A stretch of 64,000 bases of DNA from Candidatus Kuenenia hertensis (GTDB taxonomy: Bacteria > Planctomycetota > Brocadiia > Brocadiales > Brocadiaceae): contig SOET01000013.1 of the NCBI GenBank assembly GCA_021646465.1, positions 1 to 64,000 on the forward strand, written 5' to 3'. Positions 56,485 to 64,000 of the stretch are shown in pieces (position 1 is the first letter of the stretch; every line of letters begins with the position of its first letter). The notes beneath the pieces are model-generated. The model was given only the letters and a program-made list of their open reading frames with translations. It was not told the origin of the DNA and made no database searches. Position numbers and translations under genes: made by a program.

Positions 56485-57501
56485 ATGATTATCGTAATGA
56501 AGGTTGGATCTGCAAAGGAAGATGTAGATCACGTCCTTAAAGAAATCGAGAAGACCGGATTAAAAGGCGTTCTTTTGCAAGGAATAAACAGGAATGTAAT
56601 TGCTGTAATTGGTGATGAACGTATTTTACCGCAGGATTTTTGGGACGTAATGCCGGGGGTGGAAAAGACCGTTCCCATCTTAGCTCCATATAAACTGGCA
56701 AGCAAAGAAGGGAGAGATTTTAACACGATAATACATTTACCAAATGGTAAAACTATTGGTGGGGAAAAAATTGCAGTAATAGCAGGCCCTTGTGCGATAG
56801 AAAGCAAGGAACAGATTATTGAGATTGCAAAAAGAGTAAAAGCCGCGGGTGCTACTGCAATACGCGGCGGGGCATTTAAACCCCGAAGCAATCCTTACAC
56901 CTTCCAGGGCCTTATGGAAGAAGGCCTGATTCACATGGCTCATGCACGCGATGTTACAGGGCTACCAATCGTTACTGAAGTTCTGACTCCCGAACATGTT
57001 AAATTAGTGAGCAAATATAGTGATATATTACAAATCGGAACACGTAATATGCAAAATTTTCTGCTGTTGCGTGCTGTTGGCGAATCCGGTAAGCCGGTAA
57101 TCTTAAAACGGGGTATGTCGGCAACTCATGATGAATTTTTGCTTGCCGCAGAATATGTATTATCTCAAAATAATCCCAATGTAATTTTGTGTGAAAGGGG
57201 AATTAGAACTTTTGAGACGTTTACACGTTTTACTTTGTCATTAAGCATTGTGCCGATGCTGAAAGAAATGACGCATTTGCCTGTTATTGTAGACCCCAGC
57301 CATGGCACGGGAAAACGATCTCTTGTGAATCCCATGTCGAAAGGCGCTATTGCGGCTGGTGCAGACGGCTTAATTATAGAAACACATCCGGATCCGGAAA
57401 AATCGTTTGTGGATGGTCCGCAAACGATCGATCTTGATTCTTTTGAACAACTGATGCAGGAGTTAAAGCCTGTTGCCAAAGCAGTGGGAAGAGATATTTA
57501 A
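56485..57501 (+). CDS. aroF: 3-deoxy-7-phosphoheptulonate (DAHP) synthase, AroA-I-beta type
   Basis: 338 residues. Residues 1 to about 70 form the ferredoxin-like regulatory domain of the Thermotoga enzyme, which binds Tyr or Phe as feedback inhibitors. The barrel starts with KIAVIAGPCAIESKEQIIEI (phosphate and substrate site), GATAIRGGAFKPRSNPYTFQ, TRNMQNFLLLRAVGESGKPV LKRG region and VIVDPSHGTGKRSLVNPM. It joins PEP and erythrose 4-phosphate in the first step of aromatic amino acid synthesis. Regulated by the attenuator upstream. GGAGG lies ten bases before the ATG. Confidence 0.95.
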   Translation: MIIVMKVGSAKEDVDHVLKEIEKTGLKGVLLQGINRNVIAVIGDERILPQDFWDVMPGVEKTVPILAPYKLASKEGRDFNTIIHLPNGKTIGGEKIAVIAGPCAIESKEQIIEIAKRVKAAGATAIRGGAFKPRSNPYTFQGLMEEGLIHMAHARDVTGLPIVTEVLTPEHVKLVSKYSDILQIGTRNMQNFLLLRAVGESGKPVILKRGMSATHDEFLLAAEYVLSQNNPNVILCERGIRTFETFTRFTLSLSIVPMLKEMTHLPVIVDPSHGTGKRSLVNPMSKGAIAAGADGLIIETHPDPEKSFVDGPQTIDLDSFEQLMQELKPVAKAVGRDI

Positions 57502-57586
57502 ATTCAAGTGATGCATAAGAGATTAAAAACATCAATATATTTATAGTAATGATATTTTTCCAGATCGAGAGATTGCAAGATTTCTT

Positions 57587-58087
57587 ATGCGCAGAAGAGA
57601 TAAAGAGATTACGGACCGAAAAGAAATTGATGAAGTACTGACAAAGGTAAAAACCGGCAGGCTTGGGACATGTTCCCGTGATATTCCTTATGTCACACCA
57701 ATGAATTTTGCGTATGACAGTGAAACATTGAAAATATTTCTCCATTGTGCCAACGAAGGGAAAAAACTGGAGAATATTCGGGTTAACCAAAATGTTTGCT
57801 TTGAGGTTGATGATGTAGCAGATGTAATTGTGAAACAACCAACGTGTGCTTCTTCCGTTGCATATCGCTCAGTAATTTTGTTTGGCACAATAAAGGAATT
57901 AATTGATCTTGCTGAAAAGAATAAGGCCTTACAGAAAATTGCCGAAAAATATGCCCCCCAAAATCCTAGAATTCCATTCGCTGACACGATGTTGACCAGG
58001 ACTAATGTTCTCGAAATACAGATCATGGAAATGACTGCGAAGAGAAGTCCTGCCAGGCCTGCGTATGCCGATCCGTCAAAAAAGTAA
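57587..58087 (+). CDS. Pyridoxamine 5'-phosphate oxidase-like flavin-binding protein
   Basis: 166 residues with the split-barrel FMN-binding fold. ITDRKEIDEVLTKVKTGRLG at the start, then YVTPMNFAYDSETLKIFLHC (flavin contact) and SVILFGTIKEL (strand after). This resembles the NimA-like/nitroreductase-type group encoded by many anaerobes, which bind FMN or heme; the reaction is unknown. Follows aroF by 85 bp and is probably in the same transcript. Not likely to be real PdxH, as the PLP motif is missing. Confidence 0.75.
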   Translation: MRRRDKEITDRKEIDEVLTKVKTGRLGTCSRDIPYVTPMNFAYDSETLKIFLHCANEGKKLENIRVNQNVCFEVDDVADVIVKQPTCASSVAYRSVILFGTIKELIDLAEKNKALQKIAEKYAPQNPRIPFADTMLTRTNVLEIQIMEMTAKRSPARPAYADPSKK

Positions 58088-58115
58088 ATAATTTACACAT
58101 TAAGGGAAAATTATT

Positions 58116-59291
58116 ATGGAGATTATTGTTTCAAAAAGATTACAGTCTATTGGTTCTTACGCATTTGCGGAGGTAGATAAGGAAGTTGAAAAATTAAAAT
58201 CAATGGGAGTTGCTCCAATTGATTTTGGTGTAGGAGATCCAACCGTCCCGACTCCTGAGATTGTCCGCAATGCAACCCAGGAGGCGATTACGAATCGTAA
58301 ATCGTCCGGCTACCCAAGCTATATAGGAACTTCCGAATTTCGGCAGACAATCTCGCAATGGACAAATAAAAGATTCGGTGTACAGCTGGACCCTGCCACT
58401 GAGATTTCTTCTACTATTGGTTCAAAGGAGGGAATTTTTAATTTTCATGAGGGATTGGTTGATCCCGGGGATTATGTTATAATCCCTACTCCCGGATATC
58501 CTCCTTATACGCGCGGAACGTTGTTCGCCGAGGGAATACCTTATTACGTACCACTCCTTGAAGAAAATAACTTTCTCGTTGATGTGAAATCAATTCCGGA
58601 AGAAGTATGCAGAAAGGCGAAGATATTATGGCTCAATTATCCAAACAGCCCGACTGGAGCGGTTGCGCCATTATCGTATTTAAAGGAAGCCGTAGAATTT
58701 GGCAAAAGACATAACATTATTATTGCAGCGGACGAAGCATACAGTGAGATATATTTTAATGAACCTCCCCATAGCATTCTTGAAATAGCAAAAGATGGAG
58801 TTATTGTTTTTAATTCATTGTCTAAGAGAAGCGCAATGACCTGTTATCGGATTGGTTGGATTGCGGGAGATAAAAAGATTGTCGATGTTTTTAAGAAGGT
58901 GAAAACGAACATTGATTCGGGGACGCCAACCTTTATACAGGATGGCGCGATAGCGGCATTGAATGACGAAGCCCACGTTGAGGAAATGCGGTCTGATTAT
59001 AAAAAGAAAAGAGATTTACTTGTTGCGGCATTCAAAAAAATCAACCTTCCCGATTGCACTCCGGAAGCTACAATCTATTTGTGGCAAAAAGTACCGCAGG
59101 GAATGAGTTCCGTGGAATTTGCCAAAAAACTCCTTTCTCCTGATATCGCCATAGTCACTACGCCGGGAGGATGGATTAGTGATAAAACTGATAGCGGCAT
59201 AAACCCAGGCGAGGGATACGTTCGATTCGCTTTGGTTCCCAGTATTGAAGATACTGAGAAAGCCGCAAAGAGGATAGAAGAAAAATTATGA
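58116..59291 (+). CDS. Class I aminotransferase, LL-diaminopimelate or succinyl-DAP type
   Basis: 391 residues. FAEVDKEVEKLKSMGVAPID and FGVGDPTVPTPEIVRNATQE are typical of the DapL/DapC group. LNYPNSPTGAVAP is the PLP-aspartate region, ADEAYSEIYF carries the conserved aspartate and tyrosine, NSLSKRSAMTCYRIGW the PLP-binding lysine, and GYVRFALVPSIE the carboxylate-binding arginine. It should act in lysine/peptidoglycan precursor synthesis, or as an aspartate/aromatic transaminase. AAGGGA lies upstream of the ATG; it overlaps trpS by 4 bp. Confidence 0.8.
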   Translation: MEIIVSKRLQSIGSYAFAEVDKEVEKLKSMGVAPIDFGVGDPTVPTPEIVRNATQEAITNRKSSGYPSYIGTSEFRQTISQWTNKRFGVQLDPATEISSTIGSKEGIFNFHEGLVDPGDYVIIPTPGYPPYTRGTLFAEGIPYYVPLLEENNFLVDVKSIPEEVCRKAKILWLNYPNSPTGAVAPLSYLKEAVEFGKRHNIIIAADEAYSEIYFNEPPHSILEIAKDGVIVFNSLSKRSAMTCYRIGWIAGDKKIVDVFKKVKTNIDSGTPTFIQDGAIAALNDEAHVEEMRSDYKKKRDLLVAAFKKINLPDCTPEATIYLWQKVPQGMSSVEFAKKLLSPDIAIVTTPGGWISDKTDSGINPGEGYVRFALVPSIEDTEKAAKRIEEKL

Positions 59292-60265
59292 AAAAACGAT
59301 TGTTTAGTGGAATCCAGCCGAGCGGAGAAGTACATATAGGAAATTATCTGGGTGCGATAAAGAATTGGGTAGGGATGATTGATCGATACGATTGCATTTT
59401 CTGTATTGTTGATTATCATGCGATAACAATAGAGTACGATCCGAAACAAATGCAAAATCGTATTTTCAATGCTGCAGCAGTTAATATTGCAGCCGGCCTT
59501 GACCCGAATAAGTGTACTTTGTTCGTGCAATCTCATGTACCGGAACATACCGAGCTTGCATGGATATTGAATACTGTGACTCCGATAGGGCATCTGGAGA
59601 GAATGACGCAGTTCAAGGATAAAGCAAAGCAGCATAGGGATAATATTAATGCAGGCTTGTTAACATATCCTGTTTTGCAGGCGGCAGACATATTAATCTA
59701 TAAAGGAGAAGCGGTGCCTGTCGGTGAAGATCAGGTGCAACACATAGAATTAGCAAGAGAGATTGCCAGGAAGTTTAATTTGCGGTTCGGAGATGTTTTT
59801 CCTGATCCGAAAGAAATACTTTCAGACGCCCCAAGGATTATGGGACTTGACGGGAAGACAAAGATGAGTAAGAGCAAGGGTAATTATATCTCATTGGTAG
59901 AATCTCCGGAATCCATATGGAAAAAATTATCTACCGCAGTAACTGACGAGAATAGAAAGAGACGTACAGATCCGGGTAATCCGGAGATATGCAATCTTTT
60001 TACATTGCATAAATATTATTCTGCGAGTGAACAAATAGAACGTATTAATAGGGTATGCCGCACCGCGGAGATAGGTTGTATTGAATGCAAAAAAATATTA
60101 TCTGAAAATATCGAAAAAGCATTATCTCCCATACGAGAAAAATATGAACAGTTGATAAAAGATAAGAATTTTATCGTTGATATATTGCGTGAAGGTGCGA
60201 AAAGATGCAAAAACATGGCAGAGATTACCATGACAGAAGTGAGAGAACGAATGGGACTGGCTTAG
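59288..60265 (+). CDS. trpS: Tryptophanyl-tRNA synthetase
   Basis: 325 residues, class Ic. FSGIQPSGEVHIGNYLGAIK (5-24) has the HIGH equivalent HIGN, and GEDQVQHIELAREIARKFN follows. KTKMSKSKGNYISL holds KMSKS. It loads Trp onto its tRNA in the cytoplasm. ATG overlaps the aminotransferase stop as ATGA, so the two are translationally coupled. The aromatic theme (aroF, trpS) in one operon could reflect shared control by the aroF attenuator. Confidence 0.96.
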   Translation: MKKRLFSGIQPSGEVHIGNYLGAIKNWVGMIDRYDCIFCIVDYHAITIEYDPKQMQNRIFNAAAVNIAAGLDPNKCTLFVQSHVPEHTELAWILNTVTPIGHLERMTQFKDKAKQHRDNINAGLLTYPVLQAADILIYKGEAVPVGEDQVQHIELAREIARKFNLRFGDVFPDPKEILSDAPRIMGLDGKTKMSKSKGNYISLVESPESIWKKLSTAVTDENRKRRTDPGNPEICNLFTLHKYYSASEQIERINRVCRTAEIGCIECKKILSENIEKALSPIREKYEQLIKDKNFIVDILREGAKRCKNMAEITMTEVRERMGLA

Positions 60266-60289
60266 AGACAGTTCAAGATAGAAAAACAG

Positions 60290-61987
60290 ATGATAGACCA
60301 ATTCAAAAAGACAATTGTCTGTTTGTTAGCAGACAAAACATATCTTACCGAAGATGAAATAGATAAATGCATTGAAATCCCTCCAGACCCGAAGATGGGT
60401 GATTATGCATTCCCCTGCTTTAGTCTTTCAAAAACGCTAAAAAACTCCCCAAATAAAATTGCTTCAGAATTAGCAGACCGCCTAAAGCCAACGAGTCCGG
60501 TAAGTGAGATAAAAGCAATTGGTCCCTATTTGAATTTTTTCTTAGACAAGACAACATTCTCTGAGGTCGTATTAAAAAAAATCAGTAATGAAGGTAATTT
60601 ATATGGTTCTGATACTATCGGTGAAGGAAAAACGGTTGTTATTGATTACTCTTCTCCAAACATTGCAAAACACCTTGCGGTTCACCATCTCCGTTCCGCG
60701 TTAATTGGAAATGCGCTGTACAATATATACAGAAACCTAGGATACAAGTGTGTGGGAATCAATCATCTTGGTGATTGGGGGACGCAGTTTGGACAACTGA
60801 TTGTTGCGTATAAAAAATGGGGAGAGAAAAATCTCGAAGATTATACAATTACCGATTTAAATAAACTCTATGTCAGATTTCATCAGGAAGCGGAAAAAGA
60901 TATTTATTTGGAGGATGAAGCAAGGGAATGGTTTAAAAAATTGGAGAGAGGAGACACAGAGGCAATAGAATTATGGAAACGTTTCAAGGATATCAGCCTT
61001 CTCGAGTTTCAAAGAGTGTATAAGATGCTGGGTATTCACTTTGATGCCGTTGTTGGTGAAAGTTTTTATAATACAATGGTAGAAGATACAGTGTCCAGGA
61101 TCAGGGAGAAAGGTTTGGCCTGTATCAGCGATCAGGCATTGATTATTGATCTGGAACGTTATAATATGCCTCCATGCTTGTTGCGAAAGAAAGATGATAC
61201 GACATTGTATGCAACACGTGATATTGCAGCGGCTGAGTACAGGAAGTCTGCGTACAATTTTGATAAAATGATTTATGTAGTTGGTTCCGAACAAAAACTT
61301 CATTTCAAACAGGTATTTAAAGTCTTGGAGTTAATGGAATATGACTGGGCAGGCCAGTGTGTTCATGTAGATTTTGGCCTCATGAAATTTAAAGATGGCA
61401 AGATGTCTACCCGTAAGGGAGTGGTTATATTGTTAGAGGACTTATTAATTGAGGCGGTGGAACGCATCAAAAAGATAATTGAAGAAAAGAATCCTTCTTT
61501 GAAGGACAAGGAATTGGTCGCCAGGGATGTTGGTATTGGGGCAGTTGTATTTGCGGATTTAAGTACAAAGCGAAATAAAGATGTCATATTTGATTGGGAT
61601 ACTGTATTAAATTTTGAGGGAGAGACAGGTCCTTATGTGCAGTATACCCATGCACGCCTTTGCAGTATTTTGAGGAAATATGGAAAAGATGTAATGGCAG
61701 ACATTGATTATACATTATTAAATGAAGATGATACCATTAATCTTGTAAAAAATTTATGGCAATATCCTTTCGTATTATTGAAATCAGCACAATATTATGA
61801 ACCTTCATTGATGAGTAATTATCTTATTGATGTTTGTGCTAATGTAAATAAATTTTACAATTCTCACAGAGTATTATCTGAAAATGATGACCTTACAAAA
61901 GCAAGAATACTTTTGGTAGATGCTGCACGGCAAATTATTAAAAATGGGTTAAGAATCCTGGGCATGCATGCACCTGCGGAAATGTAA
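60290..61987 (+). CDS. argS: Arginyl-tRNA synthetase with an altered HIGH motif
   Basis: 565 residues. An N-terminal tRNA-binding Add1 domain is followed by DYSSPNIAKHLAVHHLRSAL (about 120-139). The HIGH signature there reads AVHH rather than HVGH: the first His and the Gly are changed. INHLGDWGTQFG and KDGKMSTRKG (KMSKS equivalent) are intact. The C-terminal DALR domain includes GPYVQYTHARLCSILRKYG. The variant occurs in some other bacterial ArgRS from memory, so it is likely active. Between trpS and nth. Confidence 0.93.
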   Translation: MIDQFKKTIVCLLADKTYLTEDEIDKCIEIPPDPKMGDYAFPCFSLSKTLKNSPNKIASELADRLKPTSPVSEIKAIGPYLNFFLDKTTFSEVVLKKISNEGNLYGSDTIGEGKTVVIDYSSPNIAKHLAVHHLRSALIGNALYNIYRNLGYKCVGINHLGDWGTQFGQLIVAYKKWGEKNLEDYTITDLNKLYVRFHQEAEKDIYLEDEAREWFKKLERGDTEAIELWKRFKDISLLEFQRVYKMLGIHFDAVVGESFYNTMVEDTVSRIREKGLACISDQALIIDLERYNMPPCLLRKKDDTTLYATRDIAAAEYRKSAYNFDKMIYVVGSEQKLHFKQVFKVLELMEYDWAGQCVHVDFGLMKFKDGKMSTRKGVVILLEDLLIEAVERIKKIIEEKNPSLKDKELVARDVGIGAVVFADLSTKRNKDVIFDWDTVLNFEGETGPYVQYTHARLCSILRKYGKDVMADIDYTLLNEDDTINLVKNLWQYPFVLLKSAQYYEPSLMSNYLIDVCANVNKFYNSHRVLSENDDLTKARILLVDAARQIIKNGLRILGMHAPAEM

Positions 61988-62001
61988 ATAAAGTAAGCAT
62001 T

Positions 62002-62634
62002 ATGACTGAAGAACGAACAAAAAAGATATTATCCCTCCTTGAAAAGGCATATCCGGATCCTAAACTTATGCTTCGATATAAAAACCCCCTGGAATTATTA
62101 ATTGCGACTATATTGGCTGCTCAATGCACCGATGAACGAGTAAACAAGGTGACGGAAAATTTATTTGCAAAATATAAATCTGCAAATGATTTTGCTTTTG
62201 CAAAGCAAGAGGTTTTTGAACAGGAAATCCGGCAGACTGGTTTTTACAAGAACAAGGCTAAAAATATTATTGCGTGTGCAAAGGAATTAGTAGAAAGGTT
62301 TCATGGCACAATACCGGAAACTATGGAAGAACTTTTGACACTTTCCGGAGTTGGAAGAAAGACGGCAAATGTGCTGCTTGGTAACGTCTTTGGTAAACAA
62401 GCTATTGCAGTAGATACGCATGTATTTCGTGTTGCGCACCGTTTAGATTTTGCCAAATCAAACAACCCTGATAAGGTAGAAATTGAATTGTGTGAGATCA
62501 TACCGGAAAAGAAATGGACAAAATCTTGTCTTTTGCTGGGTACGCATGGCAGGCAAACCTGCATTGCCAGAAAACCGTTATGCGATAAATGTGTTGTAGA
62601 GAAGTTATGCAATTCAAATGATAAAATAATGTAA
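62002..62634 (+). CDS. nth: Endonuclease III (DNA glycosylase/AP lyase)
   Basis: 210 residues. The helix-hairpin-helix LLTLSGVGRKTANVLLGNVF (about 111-130) contains the catalytic lysine, and VDTHVFRVAHRL the catalytic aspartate. The C-terminal four cysteines (C-x6-C-x2-C-x5-C in TCIARKPLCDKCVVEKLC) hold the [4Fe-4S] cluster. It removes oxidised pyrimidines from DNA. Last gene of the aroF-to-nth run, 14 bp after argS; a hairpin follows it. Confidence 0.96.
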   Translation: MTEERTKKILSLLEKAYPDPKLMLRYKNPLELLIATILAAQCTDERVNKVTENLFAKYKSANDFAFAKQEVFEQEIRQTGFYKNKAKNIIACAKELVERFHGTIPETMEELLTLSGVGRKTANVLLGNVFGKQAIAVDTHVFRVAHRLDFAKSNNPDKVEIELCEIIPEKKWTKSCLLLGTHGRQTCIARKPLCDKCVVEKLCNSNDKIM

Positions 62635-62635
62635 G

Positions 62636-62654
62636 GTCGGGTTTCTTACCCGAC
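62636..62654. terminator. Hairpin between nth and the histidine kinase gene
   Basis: GTCGGGTTTCTTACCCGAC folds into a 7-bp stem with a 5-base loop. It stands between convergent genes, so it could stop transcription from both. A T run is lacking, and the same sequence core recurs at 39283, so it may be just a repeat. Confidence 0.45.
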
Positions 62655-62664
62655 AATACATCAA

Positions 62665-64000
62665 TTAATGAGATTCCATGGCGGGAAGCTCAATAACAAA
62701 TGTTGCACCTTTTCCCTCCTCACTTTGTACGTATATCTTGCCATTATGTTGTTGAATAATACTTTGGGCGATAGAAAGCCCCAGTCCAGTGCCTTTTTTC
62801 TTTTTATTTGCTCTTTTGGTAAAAAATGGTTCGAAAATTTTAGAAAGATTTTCCTTTGGTATTCCCGGACCGGTGTCAGATATGGTTGTTTTTACTACAT
62901 TATCCAGACTTTCTGTTTTAATGGTCAGACATTTATCATATTCGGATACTTCCAGTGCAGCACAGGCATTTTCTATTATATTAAGCAATACCCTGCGTAT
63001 CTGATATTTATCCACAAAAATAAATGGCAAAACGTTTCCAAGTAAAATAATAGTTTTGATATTTGCATGGTCAAACTGATATGTTTTTTGTTTTATAATT
63101 TCTTCGATTATTTCATTAATATTAATTTGTTCTTTTGATAAGGTATAATTTCCTGTAAATGTGAGGAGACTTTTTACAACGTCTTGTATTTGTTCTGTTT
63201 CTTTCTGTATTCTATGGAGGTATTTTAGTGCTTTTTCACTCATTGCAGGATCGTTCAGGACGAGTTCGGTGCAAAGTTGAATGCCTGCAAGCGGATTATT
63301 TAATTCATGGGCGGCGCCTGCTACTAAATTGCTTACCGCAAAAAGTCTTTCTGATTTCACCACCTGATTTGTTAATTGGTGTTCCCGGGTGACGTCTCTC
63401 AAAACGATGACGATCCCTATGTTGTTTCCCGTGAAAGCCCGTGTCAGTCTTTTTCTCTTTCTTCTGTCTCCAATCACGTGTATCTTTTCATCGATAAACT
63501 GATTCACCGAGTATGCGATGACATGGAAGTGTCTTTCAACCTCACCGGTAATATTTATTTCATAGTAAACTGAGAGTTGTTTTCTATCAAACAGTTCACT
63601 GTAAATATCTTTAGTGGCAATAGAATCTATTTTAATGATTGACCCATCGCTGCTTCTCACCAGGTTAAGCTGACTAAGGATTCCATCAGCGGCCTTGTTA
63701 ACGGTAGTTATCTTTCCACTCTTATCCATGAAAATAATACCGTCAATTATACCGTCTATCAAAGAATGTAATTTTAATTCTTCCACACCTAAAAGTTGGT
63801 TACAAAGGTTGAAATGGTATTTTGTTAATGTATTTGCAAAAATTGATGAAGCAGTTCTTTCTTCCTTTGGTTGTATGATGTAGTCATTTGCCCCTGCTTT
63901 CAGTAATTCAATTGCTTTCCACTCCGAATCTTGAGGGATGATAATCGTAATAAATAGTTCAGGGATGCTTTCTTTTGCTTTTCTGATGAGTTCTGAAACA
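62665..64000 (-). CDS. Receiver-PAS-histidine kinase (partial, runs off the window)
   Basis: The frame is open from the stop at 62665 to the window edge, so the GTG at 63786 is not the true start. The edge-proximal part reads LLKAGANDYIIQPKEERTAS, the end of a response-regulator receiver. Then come a PAS domain (LIDGIIDGIIFMDKSGKITT), HisKA with the phospho-acceptor in LVAGAAHELNNPLAGIQLC, and HATPase_c boxes NIIENACAALE, DTGPGI and GTGLGLSIAQSI. All kinase boxes are intact. It is a soluble hybrid kinase that receives a phosphate signal or cytosolic stimulus; its output partner is outside the window. Confidence 0.9.
   Translation of the reverse strand, partial: VSELIRKAKESIPELFITIIIPQDSEWKAIELLKAGANDYIIQPKEERTASSIFANTLTKYHFNLCNQLLGVEELKLHSLIDGIIDGIIFMDKSGKITTVNKAADGILSQLNLVRSSDGSIIKIDSIATKDIYSELFDRKQLSVYYEINITGEVERHFHVIAYSVNQFIDEKIHVIGDRRKRKRLTRAFTGNNIGIVIVLRDVTREHQLTNQVVKSERLFAVSNLVAGAAHELNNPLAGIQLCTELVLNDPAMSEKALKYLHRIQKETEQIQDVVKSLLTFTGNYTLSKEQININEIIEEIIKQKTYQFDHANIKTIILLGNVLPFIFVDKYQIRRVLLNIIENACAALEVSEYDKCLTIKTESLDNVVKTTISDTGPGIPKENLSKIFEPFFTKRANKKKKGTGLGLSIAQSIIQQHNGKIYVQSEEGKGATFVIELPAMESH

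Noticed and set aside
59075-59635. Minus-strand 186-codon frame over the aminotransferase-trpS joint
   Set aside because: It overlaps two certain genes on the other strand and has no protein signature.

Overview
This AT-rich window looks like chromosomal DNA of a Gram-negative-type bacterium. The best guess is an anammox planctomycete of the Kuenenia/Brocadia type, but that is inference: there is no rRNA or anammox-specific gene here. Pointers are the P-ring and L-ring flagellar genes (so an outer membrane), a large glycan and sulfotransferase gene set, a beta-type DAHP synthase, an LL-diaminopimelate-type aminotransferase, TatA, NadA and LarE. Dispersed palindromic repeats and gene remnants are frequent.

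Layout. 0-0.5 kb: a decayed vapBC toxin-antitoxin pair. 0.5-5 kb: a MetE-like methyltransferase, then three glycosyltransferases. 5-16 kb: a broken hydrogenase locus. Deletion-fused remnants of the [NiFe] hydrogenase small and large subunits lie next to intact hypB and hypA. About 8 kb away is a HypC-HydE fusion gene, and a complete type I restriction-modification system (hsdM, hsdS, hsdR) sits between them. hsdS is flanked by two near-identical DUF559 nuclease genes, each enclosed in GC-rich terminal inverted repeats, so these look like small mobile elements. 16-27 kb: one long run of minus-strand genes with five sulfotransferases, three GT4 glycosyltransferases, a beta-propeller-like protein and an ABC-exporter-like protein whose nucleotide-binding domain has lost its ATP motifs. 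This is probably a locus for a sulfated surface glycan.

27-39 kb: housekeeping genes (rnpA, yidD, tRNA-Arg(CCU), a PHP protein, TPR proteins, an RluD-type pseudouridine synthase, tatA, a 32-residue basic ORF, an AsmA-like protein, larE, nadA, an aldehyde dehydrogenase and a VanZ-like protein with no canonical start). 39-44 kb: a defence region with two DNA methyltransferases, a SfiI-family restriction enzyme, a PIN/RHH toxin-antitoxin pair, a frameshifted small gene, a MITE-like repeat and a WbqC remnant. 44-51 kb: surface glycan genes (TPR-GT61, acyltransferase, DegT aminotransferase, HMW1C-like GT41, sulfatase-like enzyme). 51-56 kb: flgF-flgG-flgA-flgH-flgI; FlgH has no cysteine and so cannot be a lipoprotein.

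56-64 kb: aroF (DAHP synthase), a flavin-binding protein, a DapL-like aminotransferase, trpS, argS and nth, then the C-terminal part of a receiver-PAS-histidine kinase that runs off the right edge. The most striking regulatory find is in front of aroF: a 13-residue Tyr/Phe-rich leader peptide with a good Shine-Dalgarno, overlapping an antiterminator that competes with a perfect intrinsic terminator. This is a classical aromatic amino acid attenuator for a DAHP synthase whose N-terminal domain is itself of the Tyr/Phe-sensing type.
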